64,000 nt of DNA. Source: Candidatus Heimdallarchaeota archaeon (GTDB taxonomy: Archaea > Asgardarchaeota > Heimdallarchaeia > Hodarchaeales > Hodarchaeaceae). The notes under the pieces were generated by a model, which saw nothing but the letters and a program-made list of their open reading frames with translations, did not search any database and was not told the origin of the DNA. A program made the position numbers and the translations under genes. This document shows positions 1 to 8,739 of the stretch, one piece after another (the stretch's first letter is position 1; each line of letters begins with the position of its first letter). The stretch lies in the NCBI GenBank assembly GCA_020353515.1, contig CP070695.1, forward strand, positions 2,640,155-2,704,154, in the 5' to 3' direction.

Positions 1-1
1 G

Positions 2-91
2 TTCTTAACTCTGAATTCTAATTTACTCCATGATTATGCGGCAAGTAACAGTACGGATGAGATAAAAAAAATCGAACTTGAATATTTTTGA
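2..91 (+). CDS. possible 3' end of a gene cut by the left edge
   Basis: An open frame enters from the left edge and ends at a TGA at 89-91, giving a 29-residue charged tail ending in KIELEYF. It is too short to assign to a family. The composition is compatible with a real C-terminus, but it could be chance. The next 137 nt up to the UPF0179 gene show no coding signal. Confidence 0.3.
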   Translation, partial: FLTLNSNLLHDYAASNSTDEIKKIELEYF

Positions 92-228
92 ACCTAGAAT
101 TTTTTAATGTAGTGTTTTAGATTCTGATTTCGAAAGGAAAGGGAAGAAAAAAATTAAGTTAAAAAGTAAATCTTCTCTTATAACCGTAAATCCTAAAATA
201 AAATGATTTAAATGGAGCAAAAATCCTC

Positions 229-693
229 GTGACTGCAGATAAGCCTTTGAAAATTACCTTACTGGGTGTGAAGCAGTCGAAACCAGGGAACAAGTTCATT
301 TTCATGGGTGAGACTGAATATTGTTCTGAATGTCGGCTTCGTGGGGTTTGTTTAAAACTCGAAGAAAACAGAGTCTATGAGGTTGCCAGTGTAAAAGACA
401 CAATTCATCCCTGTGAGGTTTTTGTGCAAGGAGTTCAAACAGTCGAAATATTTGAACCGTCATATGTAGTCACAACAGGAGCAAAACTCGCAGTGGAAGG
501 AGCAACTATTACTTTTAATCATCGAGAGTGCACCTTAATCGAGTGTCCCCACTATTATCATCATTGTTGCCCAACCTATCTTAATGAAGGGGAAAAACTT
601 AGGATTATAGATATCTCAAATGAATCTGTCGAGTGCAAGCAAGGATATCAATTAAAATTGATCACTGTTGATCGTAATAGTGAGTACGATTAA
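229..693 (+). CDS. UPF0179 family protein
   Basis: This is a 154-residue cysteine-rich protein of the archaeal UPF0179 family, whose molecular function is unknown. Visible cysteine clusters are CSECRLRGVC near residues 32-41, a CTLIECPHY stretch near 101-109 and HHCCPTY near 111-117, which together suggest bound metal. The start is GTG at 229 and the next gene begins 28 nt after the stop. The family assignment rests on overall pattern and length, which match the usual size. The cysteines are seen directly and the metal binding is inferred. Confidence 0.8.
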   Translation: MTADKPLKITLLGVKQSKPGNKFIFMGETEYCSECRLRGVCLKLEENRVYEVASVKDTIHPCEVFVQGVQTVEIFEPSYVVTTGAKLAVEGATITFNHRECTLIECPHYYHHCCPTYLNEGEKLRIIDISNESVECKQGYQLKLITVDRNSEYD

Positions 694-720
694 TGGAATT
701 TTTGTTGAGGAATTAAAAAA

Positions 721-1476
721 ATGCCGATTGCTGAAAATGATTGGATAAAAATTGACTACACAGGCCGTCTAAAGGAGAACTCTAAAGCTTTTGATACAAC
801 ATTAGAGGATATAGCGCGTTCTGAACGTATTTTTGATGAGAAACGGGGATATAACCCCCTATTATGTCGAGCTGGGGATGAGAAGTTCTTAATCCCTGGA
901 TTGGCTAAAAACCTAATCGGATTAGAATTAAATTCTCCTCAAACCTTTGAAATTCCATCTGAAGATGCATATGGAGAAAGGGATAGCAAAAAAATCGAAA
1001 TGGTTCCTACAAAACGTCTGCGAAAAGCCAATCTCGATCCAAGGGTTGGCAATCGTGTACAATTAGCTGGTAGAAGTGGAACCATAATTTGGGTAGGTGG
1101 AGGTAGATCACGGATCGATTTTAACCATCCCCTAGCGGGAAAGGATCTAATCTTCGATGTTACAATCGTTGAACATCTAGAAGATGAAGAACAAATTCGA
1201 AAAGAAATTGTATCTCGCCGATTTCCTGGAATTAACATTGATGAACTTGAGATCGAGATTTCAGAGGATCCAGATACTATATCCATTTCATTACCAAATT
1301 ATCTGATCTTCATGGAGGGTCTTGCAATTGCCAAATATTCGTTAGCAACAGAGCTTCGTGATTTTCTAGAGTTTAAAGTCGTTAAATTCGTTGATGTTTT
1401 TGATTATCAAGAAACACCACCTTCAGATGAAGAAGTAGAGCCTCAGGAAGAAGAAGGTTCCGAAGAAGAGGAGTAA
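721..1476 (+). CDS. FKBP-type peptidyl-prolyl cis-trans isomerase, SlyD-like
   Basis: This is a predicted cytoplasmic prolyl isomerase and chaperone of the archaeal long FKBP type. The N-terminus has the FKBP opening (IKIDYTGRL, residues 9-17). It is followed by the FKBP core with LIPGLAKNLIGLELN (57-71), an insert-in-flap region (PRVGNRVQLAGRSG) and the return strand LAGKDLIFDVTIVEHLED. A C-terminal extension of about 90 residues ends in a run of Glu, as in other archaeal long FKBPs. It is 251 aa, starts with ATG at 721, and is probably co-transcribed with the UPF0179 gene just upstream. Confidence 0.9.
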   Translation: MPIAENDWIKIDYTGRLKENSKAFDTTLEDIARSERIFDEKRGYNPLLCRAGDEKFLIPGLAKNLIGLELNSPQTFEIPSEDAYGERDSKKIEMVPTKRLRKANLDPRVGNRVQLAGRSGTIIWVGGGRSRIDFNHPLAGKDLIFDVTIVEHLEDEEQIRKEIVSRRFPGINIDELEIEISEDPDTISISLPNYLIFMEGLAIAKYSLATELRDFLEFKVVKFVDVFDYQETPPSDEEVEPQEEEGSEEEE

Positions 1477-1536
1477 TCCTTAATCTAAATACTATCATTT
1501 GATTCTATTATTGAACAAATTCAATAACAATGATGT

Positions 1537-1740
1537 TCATTCTTCAGATACCGCTCGCATCTTGGGTGTATATTTCTTAGTCCATTTAAACTTTCTAGGA
1601 TCCCGCTTAAAATCCAATAAAGATCTACGACATTTGCGACTGCAAAATCGAAGTAATTGTCCACTTCTTCGTACAAATGAGATCCCCGTCCCAGCCTCAA
1701 TATCATGTCCACAAAAGGCACAAGGGAAAATTCTGACCAT
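1537..1740 (-). CDS. rpl24e: 50S ribosomal protein L24e
   Basis: This is a small zinc-binding protein of the large ribosomal subunit. The zinc site is formed by CAFCGHDIEAGTG at the N-terminus and FCSRKCRR in the middle, followed by a basic tail (DPRKFKWTKKY). An in-frame ATG four codons upstream at 1752 is possible, but the family begins at the MVRIFPC sequence, so 1740 is preferred. It is the last gene of the L7Ae-S28e-L24e operon, a conserved archaeal order, 27 nt after S28e. Confidence 0.93.
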   Translation of the reverse strand: MVRIFPCAFCGHDIEAGTGISFVRRSGQLLRFCSRKCRRSLLDFKRDPRKFKWTKKYTPKMRAVSEE

Positions 1741-1767
1741 TGTTTTCACCAATCAATATACTGCGAC

Positions 1768-1983
1768 TCAGGGACGTTTCAAGTTTCGAGCTTCTCGTTC
1801 TGTTTCTCTTAAAAGGAGAACGTCACTTTTACGGATCGGGCCTTTAACATTACGTACAATAATTCGACCTCGATCTCTTCCTTCTAGTACTCGAACACGT
1901 ACTTGAGTAATTTCACCTGTTACACCAGTACGTCCAATAATCTGAAGAACTTCGGCTGGAATAGAGATTTCTTCCTCACTCAT
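1768..1983 (-). CDS. rps28e: 30S ribosomal protein S28e
   Basis: This is a 71-residue small-subunit protein with the S28e OB-fold signature [17 protein letters not shown] followed by [13 protein letters not shown] and the terminal LRETEREA. The length is typical. A clear Shine-Dalgarno sequence (AGGAGG) lies 7 nt before the ATG. It lies between L7Ae and L24e, the usual archaeal arrangement. Confidence 0.96.
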   Translation of the reverse strand: MSEEEISIPAEVLQIIGRTGVTGEITQVRVRVLEGRDRGRIIVRNVKGPIRKSDVLLLRETEREARNLKRP

Positions 1984-1995
1984 TTAGATGCCTCC

Positions 1996-2373
1996 TTATA
2001 TTCCAGCTAATTCTTTTATTCGAACAGCAAGATTGTCGATTTTGGCTTTGACTTCGCCTTCGTTTATAATTGAGCAGCTCGCTGTCTTTACTCCAAGATT
2101 ACAGGCTTTTCCTAGCTCATCTTTGCTAATAACATAAAGATAAGGGATTTTCTTATCCTTGCAAAGAAGGGGTAGATGTGCAACAATCTCTGGTGGATCT
2201 ACATCTAACGCAATAAAAACTAATTTAGCTTCACCACGTTCGATACTTTTTGTGGTTTCGTTCGTCCCCTTACGGATATTCGCTGGTTCAGTGCTGACGT
2301 TTTCGAGTAACGCCAAAGCATCGCTGTCCAGCCCTTCAGGTTGTTCATAATTCACATAGAATGGTTTACTCAT
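1996..2373 (-). CDS. rpl7ae: 50S ribosomal protein L7Ae
   Basis: This is the kink-turn binding protein of the large subunit, and in archaea also a part of box C/D and H/ACA RNPs and of RNase P. It is 125 aa. The diagnostic core includes IRKGTNETTKSIERGEA (around 34-50), FIALDVDPPEIVAHLPLLC and IPYLYVISKDELGKACNLG. It heads the three-gene ribosomal operon and is preceded by a strong Shine-Dalgarno site. Confidence 0.97.
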   Translation of the reverse strand: MSKPFYVNYEQPEGLDSDALALLENVSTEPANIRKGTNETTKSIERGEAKLVFIALDVDPPEIVAHLPLLCKDKKIPYLYVISKDELGKACNLGVKTASCSIINEGEVKAKIDNLAVRIKELAGI

Positions 2374-2375
2374 TT

Positions 2376-2475
2376 TTTTTGCGACCTCCAGGGTCTTATT
2401 TCAGTAAGAATAGTCATACCCAATCCTTGGTCGGGCAGTCAACCCCGCTTTTTGAAGAATTAAATATTTTACTTT
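2376..2475 (-). promoter_or_regulatory. promoter and ribosome binding site of the L7Ae operon
   Basis: On the minus strand a GGAGGTC Shine-Dalgarno element (2384-2390) lies about 10 nt upstream of the L7Ae ATG. An A/T-only element reading AAAATATTTAA (2460-2470) is a good archaeal TATA-box candidate for a leadered transcript. The TATA assignment is inferred from composition and distance. Confidence 0.5.
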
Positions 2476-2539
2476 TTTTGTGAAAGGTTTCCAACCTTTT
2501 TCTTCTTAAATAACCCTTAGATATCGCCAAAATTTGTAA

Positions 2540-2827
2540 TTATCTCTGATCCAACCAGTAGACTCTCCATTCAGAGACACGTCTATCTCGTATTTTAGCA
2601 GTCCACATGCTTGGACCATTTAATCGTCTCTCATTAGAGCAGATGGAATAACCAATCATAACAACAACATTATCAGCGACAGTAACAGAGGTGAATATGT
2701 TTCTGTAGTCAGGATAATTCGCAAAGAATTGTCTCCACCCCTCTTTCATATTATTATCAACGTCTCCAGAGTTATCTATGAACATATGATCCTCAGTCAT
2801 TAACTTCACTAAACCAGAATCGTTCCA
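2540..2827 (-). pseudogene. truncated SnoaL/NTF2-like protein remnant
   Basis: The frame encodes most of a SnoaL/ketosteroid-isomerase-like (NTF2-fold) domain: LMTEDHMFIDNSG, then WRQFFANYPDYRNI, then a central strand region, then SMWTAKIRDRRVSEWRVYW. The family also needs an N-terminal helix of about 20-25 residues. Only WNDSGLVK of it remains before a TGA at 2828-2830 closes the frame, and a second stop lies a few codons further up. The only available start is a GTG at 2809 inside the domain. The simplest reading is a decayed gene; a lost start by sequencing error is possible. Confidence 0.6.
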
Positions 2828-3677
2828 TCATAGAAACCAGAGTTATGTATACATAATATTTCTATGCTATTGGATTCTTATTCACTTTAGAAAGAAAAAG
2901 AACCATAGTTACCTCACATGATTATGCCATTACCAGATTGGTACTTGAGATCAACCATTGGAGAGACAAATCAGGAGTTAAAAGAGCAAGTTGGTATATC
3001 TGCAATACCCAAGCCTGTATATCATGTGTAAAACTCTCATATAAAAGGTATTGAAGTATTAACCAACCATTAGAGAGATTTATTTGCGAAAGGGGCCCTG
3101 AATTTCACTTTAATATAAGATATAATCATTTTAATAAATTATTTTCTAAATAAAACCATTTCTAGAGTTTAATCAGAGTTTATGCACAGAAACAGGGGAA
3201 TTATTCTTTAATCAATAGTACTTCTTTTTTGATAAGTCTTAGAACTCGTATTTCTGGTAGTTGGTGACGTCAGTTCTTTTTTTACATTGAAAGAAAGCAT
3301 AATATGTAATTTTTTCAGACAAAATGCTATAATTACTGGAAGCAATGTAGGGCACATAATTCAGGAAAACAAGAGATATAAATTTCTGTATATATTAACA
3401 AAGGTTCGAGACGCTTAATTACTAGCGTATCTAATTACTATAGACTATTTATCAAGAAATCTGGTTGAGGGAGTAAGATGTGAATGGTTAAATTCAAAGT
3501 TAAAATGAATAGCTTTATTAATATGATATGTTACGCCGAGATTAACATTATTGAAAAAAATTTCAGGTTATAGGACTGACAATACGATTATGAGGGTCAC
3601 AGTACCCTTCCTCGGGTAATATAAATCCTCCTAAGGTCATTTGAAACAATTCTATAACTTTGAAAAATCCTACCACA
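2828..3677. other. 850-nt stretch without a recognised gene
   Basis: AT-rich DNA between the NTF2-like remnant and the DMT exporter. The only notable item is a small plus-strand frame at 2918-3031 (37 codons, beginning MIMPLPDWYLRS), which has natural-looking codons but no recognised homology and could be a gene fragment. I see no tRNA, CRISPR or obvious structured RNA. Confidence 0.4.
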
Positions 3678-4577
3678 ATGTTATGGATGATTTTTGCAAG
3701 TCTATCGGCTATTTTTGAGTCCTTTCGGTACATTCTGCTTAAAAAGAGTGTCATTACTAATATACATCAATTTACCTGTCATATGTATTTTTTGTCTGGT
3801 ACTTTGATGTTATTTTTCAGCTGGTTAATTGGTTTTCCTAGTTTGAATTCATACTTCTGGATGACTTTTATTATTGTACTTCTTCTTAATACTCTAGCTG
3901 TTCCCATGTATTTGAAGGCTATTCAGCTCTCAGAAGTTTCTCTTGTCGTACCATTATTCTCATTTGGGGCTATATTCTCTATCTTCTTAAGTTTTTTATT
4001 GATACAAGAGATACCTTCCTTGATTGGGATGATAGGAGTATTATTGATCTGTTTAGGTTCTTACGTTCTGAACTCGCCCTCAGGAAAAAACTCGTGGTTA
4101 GAACCCTTAAGGCAACTTTTGGTATCAAAAACAAATATACTTATGTTGATAAGTGTGTTGCTAACTAGTATAGTAACAATTTACTCAAAGGTATTAGTTC
4201 AACAATCAGACGTCATATTTGGTACCGCTTTAGTTTATCTTGGTTTAGGCTTATTTTTTTATTCATTTGGTTTCAGGAACTCATCCCATAGAGGCTATTT
4301 ATTTGATAATAGAGAAGAACTAATCCTAGAAGAAAATATTCCTAAGAAAACCTTTCAGGTGATTTTTTTTCTAAGTGTTTTACTTGTTTTGAGTGTGATT
4401 ACTAGGAATCTTGCTTTAATCTTGCAAAAGGTATCTTATGTGATGGCATTCCGATCAATTAGTATTATTTTTTCAATATTGCTTGGAGTAATATTGCTAA
4501 AAGAAGTTAAAACCCAAGGAAAGGGCTTTGCAATACCAATAATGGGACTAGGTTTAGTTCTAGTAGCCTTTGTGTAA
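3678..4577 (+). CDS. EamA/DMT-superfamily membrane transporter
   Basis: This is a predicted ten-helix membrane protein of the drug/metabolite transporter type, built from two EamA-like halves. The first half runs from MLWMIFASLSAIFESF to about residue 140 and the second from about 160. Small loops and lysine/glycine-rich turns (VLLKEVKTQGKG near the end) match the usual DMT pattern of a short cytoplasmic loop before the last helix. A TTG at 3660 could add six residues, but ATG 3678 fits the first helix better. The substrate cannot be told from sequence. A hydrophilic stretch at about 220-235 separates helices in the second half. Confidence 0.75.
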   Translation: MLWMIFASLSAIFESFRYILLKKSVITNIHQFTCHMYFLSGTLMLFFSWLIGFPSLNSYFWMTFIIVLLLNTLAVPMYLKAIQLSEVSLVVPLFSFGAIFSIFLSFLLIQEIPSLIGMIGVLLICLGSYVLNSPSGKNSWLEPLRQLLVSKTNILMLISVLLTSIVTIYSKVLVQQSDVIFGTALVYLGLGLFFYSFGFRNSSHRGYLFDNREELILEENIPKKTFQVIFFLSVLLVLSVITRNLALILQKVSYVMAFRSISIIFSILLGVILLKEVKTQGKGFAIPIMGLGLVLVAFV

Positions 4578-4639
4578 AAAGATATGATAATCTAGTCATT
4601 CTAAAAATGTTAATATGTAACTTATTTTCTTGATTTTTA

Positions 4640-5143
4640 TTATTCTTCTTTGTCAATAAAGTGTTCAGAACGAACAATAATACTCATGATATATTTTTCT
4701 GCTTCTAGTGTTAATCTAGCTTTTATTATGGGATACTTTAAGAATTCTTTCTGTGAGGTATCAATCACTAATTTAGATTTAATCCGCTTATTAATTGTTG
4801 CAATTGAAACAACTACCTCCTCATTTGATGATGATGAAATGCTTAACAATCTATTATCTAAATCAATACTCAACCTTTTGAACACATGCAATTTTTTCCT
4901 ATTTTTCTTGTATGTGAGAACTACTTTATCTCTAGCTCTTACTACAAAGTTTGCTGGAATATCATATTTTATTCTAACCTCTTTATAGGTTAAATGATGA
5001 AGTGCAACTGAATTAAAACACCCTTCATCATATGCAATAGTGCTAATATAGTTACAGACCTCTCTATAGATTCTTATTGTATTTTTCAACTTTGAAGAAT
5101 CTTCGACAGTAGGCTCCAGTATACCTAGGATGGTAAAATTCAT
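4640..5143 (-). CDS. TnpB (IS605 OrfB)-type N-terminal domain protein, lacking the nuclease
   Basis: The 167 residues match only the N-terminal part of IS200/IS605-family TnpB proteins. Recognisable pieces are the opening with LEPTVEDSSKL, the conserved VCNYISTIAYDEGCFN (about 31-46), LHHLTYKEVRIKYDIPANF, VVRARDKVVLTYK and RLSIDLDNRLLS. Full TnpB is about 400 aa and continues into the RuvC-like nuclease and zinc ribbon. Here the frame ends normally with a stop and no RuvC or zinc motif follows. No TnpA, terminal palindrome or omega-RNA-like end is evident. It is either a decayed element or a retained nuclease-free derivative. Confidence 0.65.
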   Translation of the reverse strand: MNFTILGILEPTVEDSSKLKNTIRIYREVCNYISTIAYDEGCFNSVALHHLTYKEVRIKYDIPANFVVRARDKVVLTYKKNRKKLHVFKRLSIDLDNRLLSISSSSNEEVVVSIATINKRIKSKLVIDTSQKEFLKYPIIKARLTLEAEKYIMSIIVRSEHFIDKEE

Positions 5144-5282
5144 TCTTCATCAAACAACTTTCAGATTAAATGATCCAAGTAAATGTGTGGATCAATCATA
5201 TTTTTAGTAAGTTCAATCCTTAGTGATAATAAGATTTCCATATTGATCTGAATCCTGAGATTGACGAAACATTATTTAGAAA

Positions 5283-7007
5283 TTACTTGAGGGGTAACAT
5301 TGCTGATCTTCTTGAGAATTGTTTAGCTCCATAATTTTCTAGCTGTTTTTCTAAAAGTGGGTAACCATTGTCTTCTAAAATTCTATTTAAACGATCTAAT
5401 TCAGATAATATAGAAAATAAATTTGGATCAATAGCTAAACATCTTCCGTCAACAATGGCAGTTTGGATCTCTCCACGTGCTATATCAGATCCCTTCAAAT
5501 GTGGTGCATCAAAAATTCCTAACTTAACTGCTTTTGTTAATGTTAATGGATCAATAAATGGATCTTTCACAGATTCTCCTGAGATTTTTTGAATTGCTTG
5601 AAGAATCAGATAACTGTCAGAAATAAGCTTTAATTTATAAGCCTCAAGCTTTCGATCTAAGTTGATTGAAGGTAATCCCCTTATAGAATTTGAAATCACT
5701 TTATGAGCTATTTTGGCACTTTCTATCACGTCTTCAGATGTTGCTGCATGATCAGCCTCACAATAACTGACCACATGGACAATATGTGGTTTAATAAACA
5801 TAGCCATTTGAATAGAAGATGCCAATTGCCCTTTTGCGAGATGAGGATCCTCGGGAAAACTCATGAGTCCAGTACGAACCTGACGATATGTAGTAAAGGT
5901 TTCAGAATGTAAACTTTCAATTAATTCCGTCTTAGCTAGCATTTTTGCTAAGTCATATCTAGGAGCTAGACCAATAGGAGTATTAAACATCATTTGAGAA
6001 ATATAATTATGCACTCCAGCCTTTTTTGAATTGTATGCACCTAAGAAGGCAGCTGCGACCGCTATAGCATCTGGAGCTGAACGAAGACTCCAATGATGCG
6101 CCTCATTTGCTTCAAATGGTATGTTATGTTCACCATGCCAAGTCATATTAGCAATATTCTCTTTAATTGCTTCCTGTAATACTCTATCACTTCTACCATC
6201 CAATTCAGAGTACCAGAAAAGAGGAGTAGCCCCCCAAGCATTATCAATAGTATTTCTAAGCATTCTTGATATTTTTATTAAATTTCTTGTACCTGAATAA
6301 CAACGTAATAAAGGATAATTTCCACGTCGAGAAACCTTATAAAAACTAATTAGATCTTCTTCCGAACGAATTGGAACTCCACCTGCTCCCTGTTCTGACT
6401 TTTTCATCTTGATAGGATTGAAAAAGTGTTCTTGAAAATTTTGATCTGGCCCTATTGAGATTATATCAATGATTTTTGCTGCTGCTACAGTTTTGATGCC
6501 TTTCTGGGTCTCTTCAACAGAAGGAACCCCATAATGGGCACGTAATAAGGGATAAGGATAATAAAATTCTATTCGGCCGATTAAACTCGTGGGAAAAGAA
6601 TTCTTTTCCTTTGAGGAGGAGAGTGAATCTCTCAAATATTCAATAACGTCCTTTTCTGTTGTGTTTCCACTAAAAAGACGATCAAATATTCCCAAGCGTC
6701 CAATTGCATTACATACAGGACTAGTACCCCCGAAGATCCACTTTTTCTTTCTTATCTTAGGGGTCATTCTGTTATTAAGTTCCTTCACAAGCTCAACACA
6801 GGCTTCTGGGGTTAAACGATAACTTAAAGCAATGATATCAGGATCCAATTTTTTGATTTCTGCAATAATATCTTCAATTGTGTTTGGAGGACGTAAGAAA
6901 GATGTTTTATACCCTTGTTGCTGTGCAATTCCCATGAAATTAAACACACCAGCAACATGAACACAGGAACCTAAAGTAGCACAAAATATGTGATTACTAT
7001 CTGTCAT
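5283..7007 (-). CDS. cobalamin-binding domain plus TIM-barrel mutase-like protein
   Basis: The first 125 residues look like a B12-binding Rossmann domain: CVHVAG (13-18) stands in for the usual DxHxxG motif, with Asp replaced by Cys but the cobalt-ligating His and the Gly kept. LSYRL corresponds to SxL and FGGTSP to the GG motif. The remaining 450 residues read as a TIM-barrel-type catalytic domain with well-formed segments such as MTWHGEHNIPFEANEAHHW and KAGVHNYISQMMFNTP. The overall order recalls B12-dependent mutases such as glutamate mutase, but I cannot assign a known substrate. The start overlaps the stop of the upstream opine-dehydrogenase-like gene by 4 nt, so the two are translationally coupled and probably act in sequence. 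Confidence 0.6.
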   Translation of the reverse strand: MTDSNHIFCATLGSCVHVAGVFNFMGIAQQQGYKTSFLRPPNTIEDIIAEIKKLDPDIIALSYRLTPEACVELVKELNNRMTPKIRKKKWIFGGTSPVCNAIGRLGIFDRLFSGNTTEKDVIEYLRDSLSSSKEKNSFPTSLIGRIEFYYPYPLLRAHYGVPSVEETQKGIKTVAAAKIIDIISIGPDQNFQEHFFNPIKMKKSEQGAGGVPIRSEEDLISFYKVSRRGNYPLLRCYSGTRNLIKISRMLRNTIDNAWGATPLFWYSELDGRSDRVLQEAIKENIANMTWHGEHNIPFEANEAHHWSLRSAPDAIAVAAAFLGAYNSKKAGVHNYISQMMFNTPIGLAPRYDLAKMLAKTELIESLHSETFTTYRQVRTGLMSFPEDPHLAKGQLASSIQMAMFIKPHIVHVVSYCEADHAATSEDVIESAKIAHKVISNSIRGLPSINLDRKLEAYKLKLISDSYLILQAIQKISGESVKDPFIDPLTLTKAVKLGIFDAPHLKGSDIARGEIQTAIVDGRCLAIDPNLFSILSELDRLNRILEDNGYPLLEKQLENYGAKQFSRRSAMLPLK

Positions 7008-8152
7008 TCCTCTAATACACTCTCCTGTTTCTTTATTTCGATATAGAATTCATCACCCAGAGTCATGTATTCTTTCAGTAAGTAAAATGGAATTTTATCA
7101 AGTTCCAGTGACTCAACAGTCCTCCCAAGAGATCTATAATCTTTATTGAACATACAATTGGCTAAATTAATTATTGCATCTATGAAAGGGGTTGGAACTT
7201 CAGCTACCTCTCCAAAACTAGAAAGGGGAATTAATCCAGTTGGAATATCTTCAAAGATATACCGGACATTTAAGGTTGAAGGTGCCATAACATTTTGATA
7301 TTCTTTTGTATTATGAATGGTTTCACATAAACTACCTCCACTACTTCCATAAACAGAATTCAACCATTTTTGTAGAGTAATTGCCTGTACTCCGAACGCG
7401 TCTGCTACAGCAACTCGTTCTTTATCCATTTTTTCTAAGAAAGAAGCAACAGAAGGAGATACTCCATCAATGTAATGTCGGTAGTTAACCTTTGGATCCT
7501 CACATCTAGCAATATTAAGTAATAAAGGGGTAGGGTGAAAAATAGCACCAATGTTATCGAAAGAAGTATTCAAAACAGATTCAGTTTCCCAAAAAGCACC
7601 ATTAAGATCCTTCAAAAACGGGACAACTTCCTCATTTTCACAGGAAGGAAATGCTGAAATTGGGACTCTTCTCTTTATCCCGGAAATTGTTACTTGACCA
7701 GGTTTTGAACATCGAGACACAAATAGAAGAGATTGAGCTTCTACAACATGTGGTTTGAAAGGGCCATTATTGTTCCGAATGGAATTTCTCACTTCAATTG
7801 CGCCTCCAGTTCTCCCTGGATTTAAAACAACGATTTGATTGCCATCTAAATAAGGAGTAATTCTTGCAGCTACATCTTTATGCGCATTAGCGGTCGTTAC
7901 GACCATTATTAACCTACTTTGTTTAATAACCTTGTGAATTGATGAAGAAATAAAATCAACGTCATAATGTCCTTCTAATAGTCCTGAGGAAGTAATACCT
8001 TTATTTTCTTTTATCGATTCAAGGACTGCTCTTGACCGATTCCAAATTTTTACTTTATAACCTTGTGATTTCGCATACGCAGCAAACGCATGTCCTCCAT
8101 TTCCTAACCCGAGAATAGATATAGAATCGTCTTGAATCTTATTATTTTTCAT
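7004..8152 (-). CDS. NAD/NADP opine dehydrogenase-family protein
   Basis: An N-terminal Rossmann domain carries GLGNGGHAFAAY (residues 15-26) for dinucleotide binding and a VLNPGRTGGA strand-turn. The C-terminal helical domain has the family signature DNIGAIFHPTPLLLN (about 199-213), which includes the conserved catalytic His of octopine/nopaline and CENDH-type dehydrogenases. It is 382 aa, within the normal range. These enzymes reductively condense, or oxidatively split, an amino acid and a 2-oxo acid. The true substrate is unknown. It is the first gene of a two-gene operon with the cobalamin protein. Confidence 0.8.
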   Translation of the reverse strand: MKNNKIQDDSISILGLGNGGHAFAAYAKSQGYKVKIWNRSRAVLESIKENKGITSSGLLEGHYDVDFISSSIHKVIKQSRLIMVVTTANAHKDVAARITPYLDGNQIVVLNPGRTGGAIEVRNSIRNNNGPFKPHVVEAQSLLFVSRCSKPGQVTISGIKRRVPISAFPSCENEEVVPFLKDLNGAFWETESVLNTSFDNIGAIFHPTPLLLNIARCEDPKVNYRHYIDGVSPSVASFLEKMDKERVAVADAFGVQAITLQKWLNSVYGSSGGSLCETIHNTKEYQNVMAPSTLNVRYIFEDIPTGLIPLSSFGEVAEVPTPFIDAIINLANCMFNKDYRSLGRTVESLELDKIPFYLLKEYMTLGDEFYIEIKKQESVLEE

Positions 8153-8739
8153 ATATAATCTTCCTGTTAGTTTTAAATAATTCTCGTCTATTAAATGCTA
8201 TTTTAATGAGTGTTCTCTCATTTATTTGCTGATTATCCTATTAAAAAAAGAAAGTCTAACTAAAATGAGAATTTCTTAGGAAATCAGATCTATTATCTCT
8301 TTTTACTGAATTTATTCATATGAATGAACAAAGAGGAAATTTTAATGTTCTTTACACAAGTAATTCTTACAAAATTTCTTTATTAGCTTTTCGGATGTAT
8401 AAAACGTGATATTTATAAACAATACAACTATAGGCATAACAAATTACTATAAAATACCCATATTCATATATGAATATAGCTTAATTTCGATATTAAACTA
8501 TTACTTATGTTTTTTAGGGATAGTATATTCATAAATGACTTATTTTTTATTGTAAAAAGACCAATTACAGTTATACTCGAATTGATAGACTTCCTTATAC
8601 TCGGAAGAAGTACATTATTGAGGGAAACCATGAATTTAAAATCAGTTAGTCCCCAGTATTGGCTAGGTCCATCAAAAGAGGAGTAAATTTAAATCTCCAA
8701 ACCTTGAAGAAGATTCTAGAAAATTAATTACTATTTCTT
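8153..8739. other. 587-nt AT-rich intergenic region
   Basis: This lies upstream of the opine-dehydrogenase operon and downstream of the GNAT gene. It presumably holds the operon promoter: several A/T-only runs occur just 5' of 8152 on the minus strand, but no single TATA box is decisive. I see no coding frame of convincing composition and no structured RNA. Confidence 0.4.
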
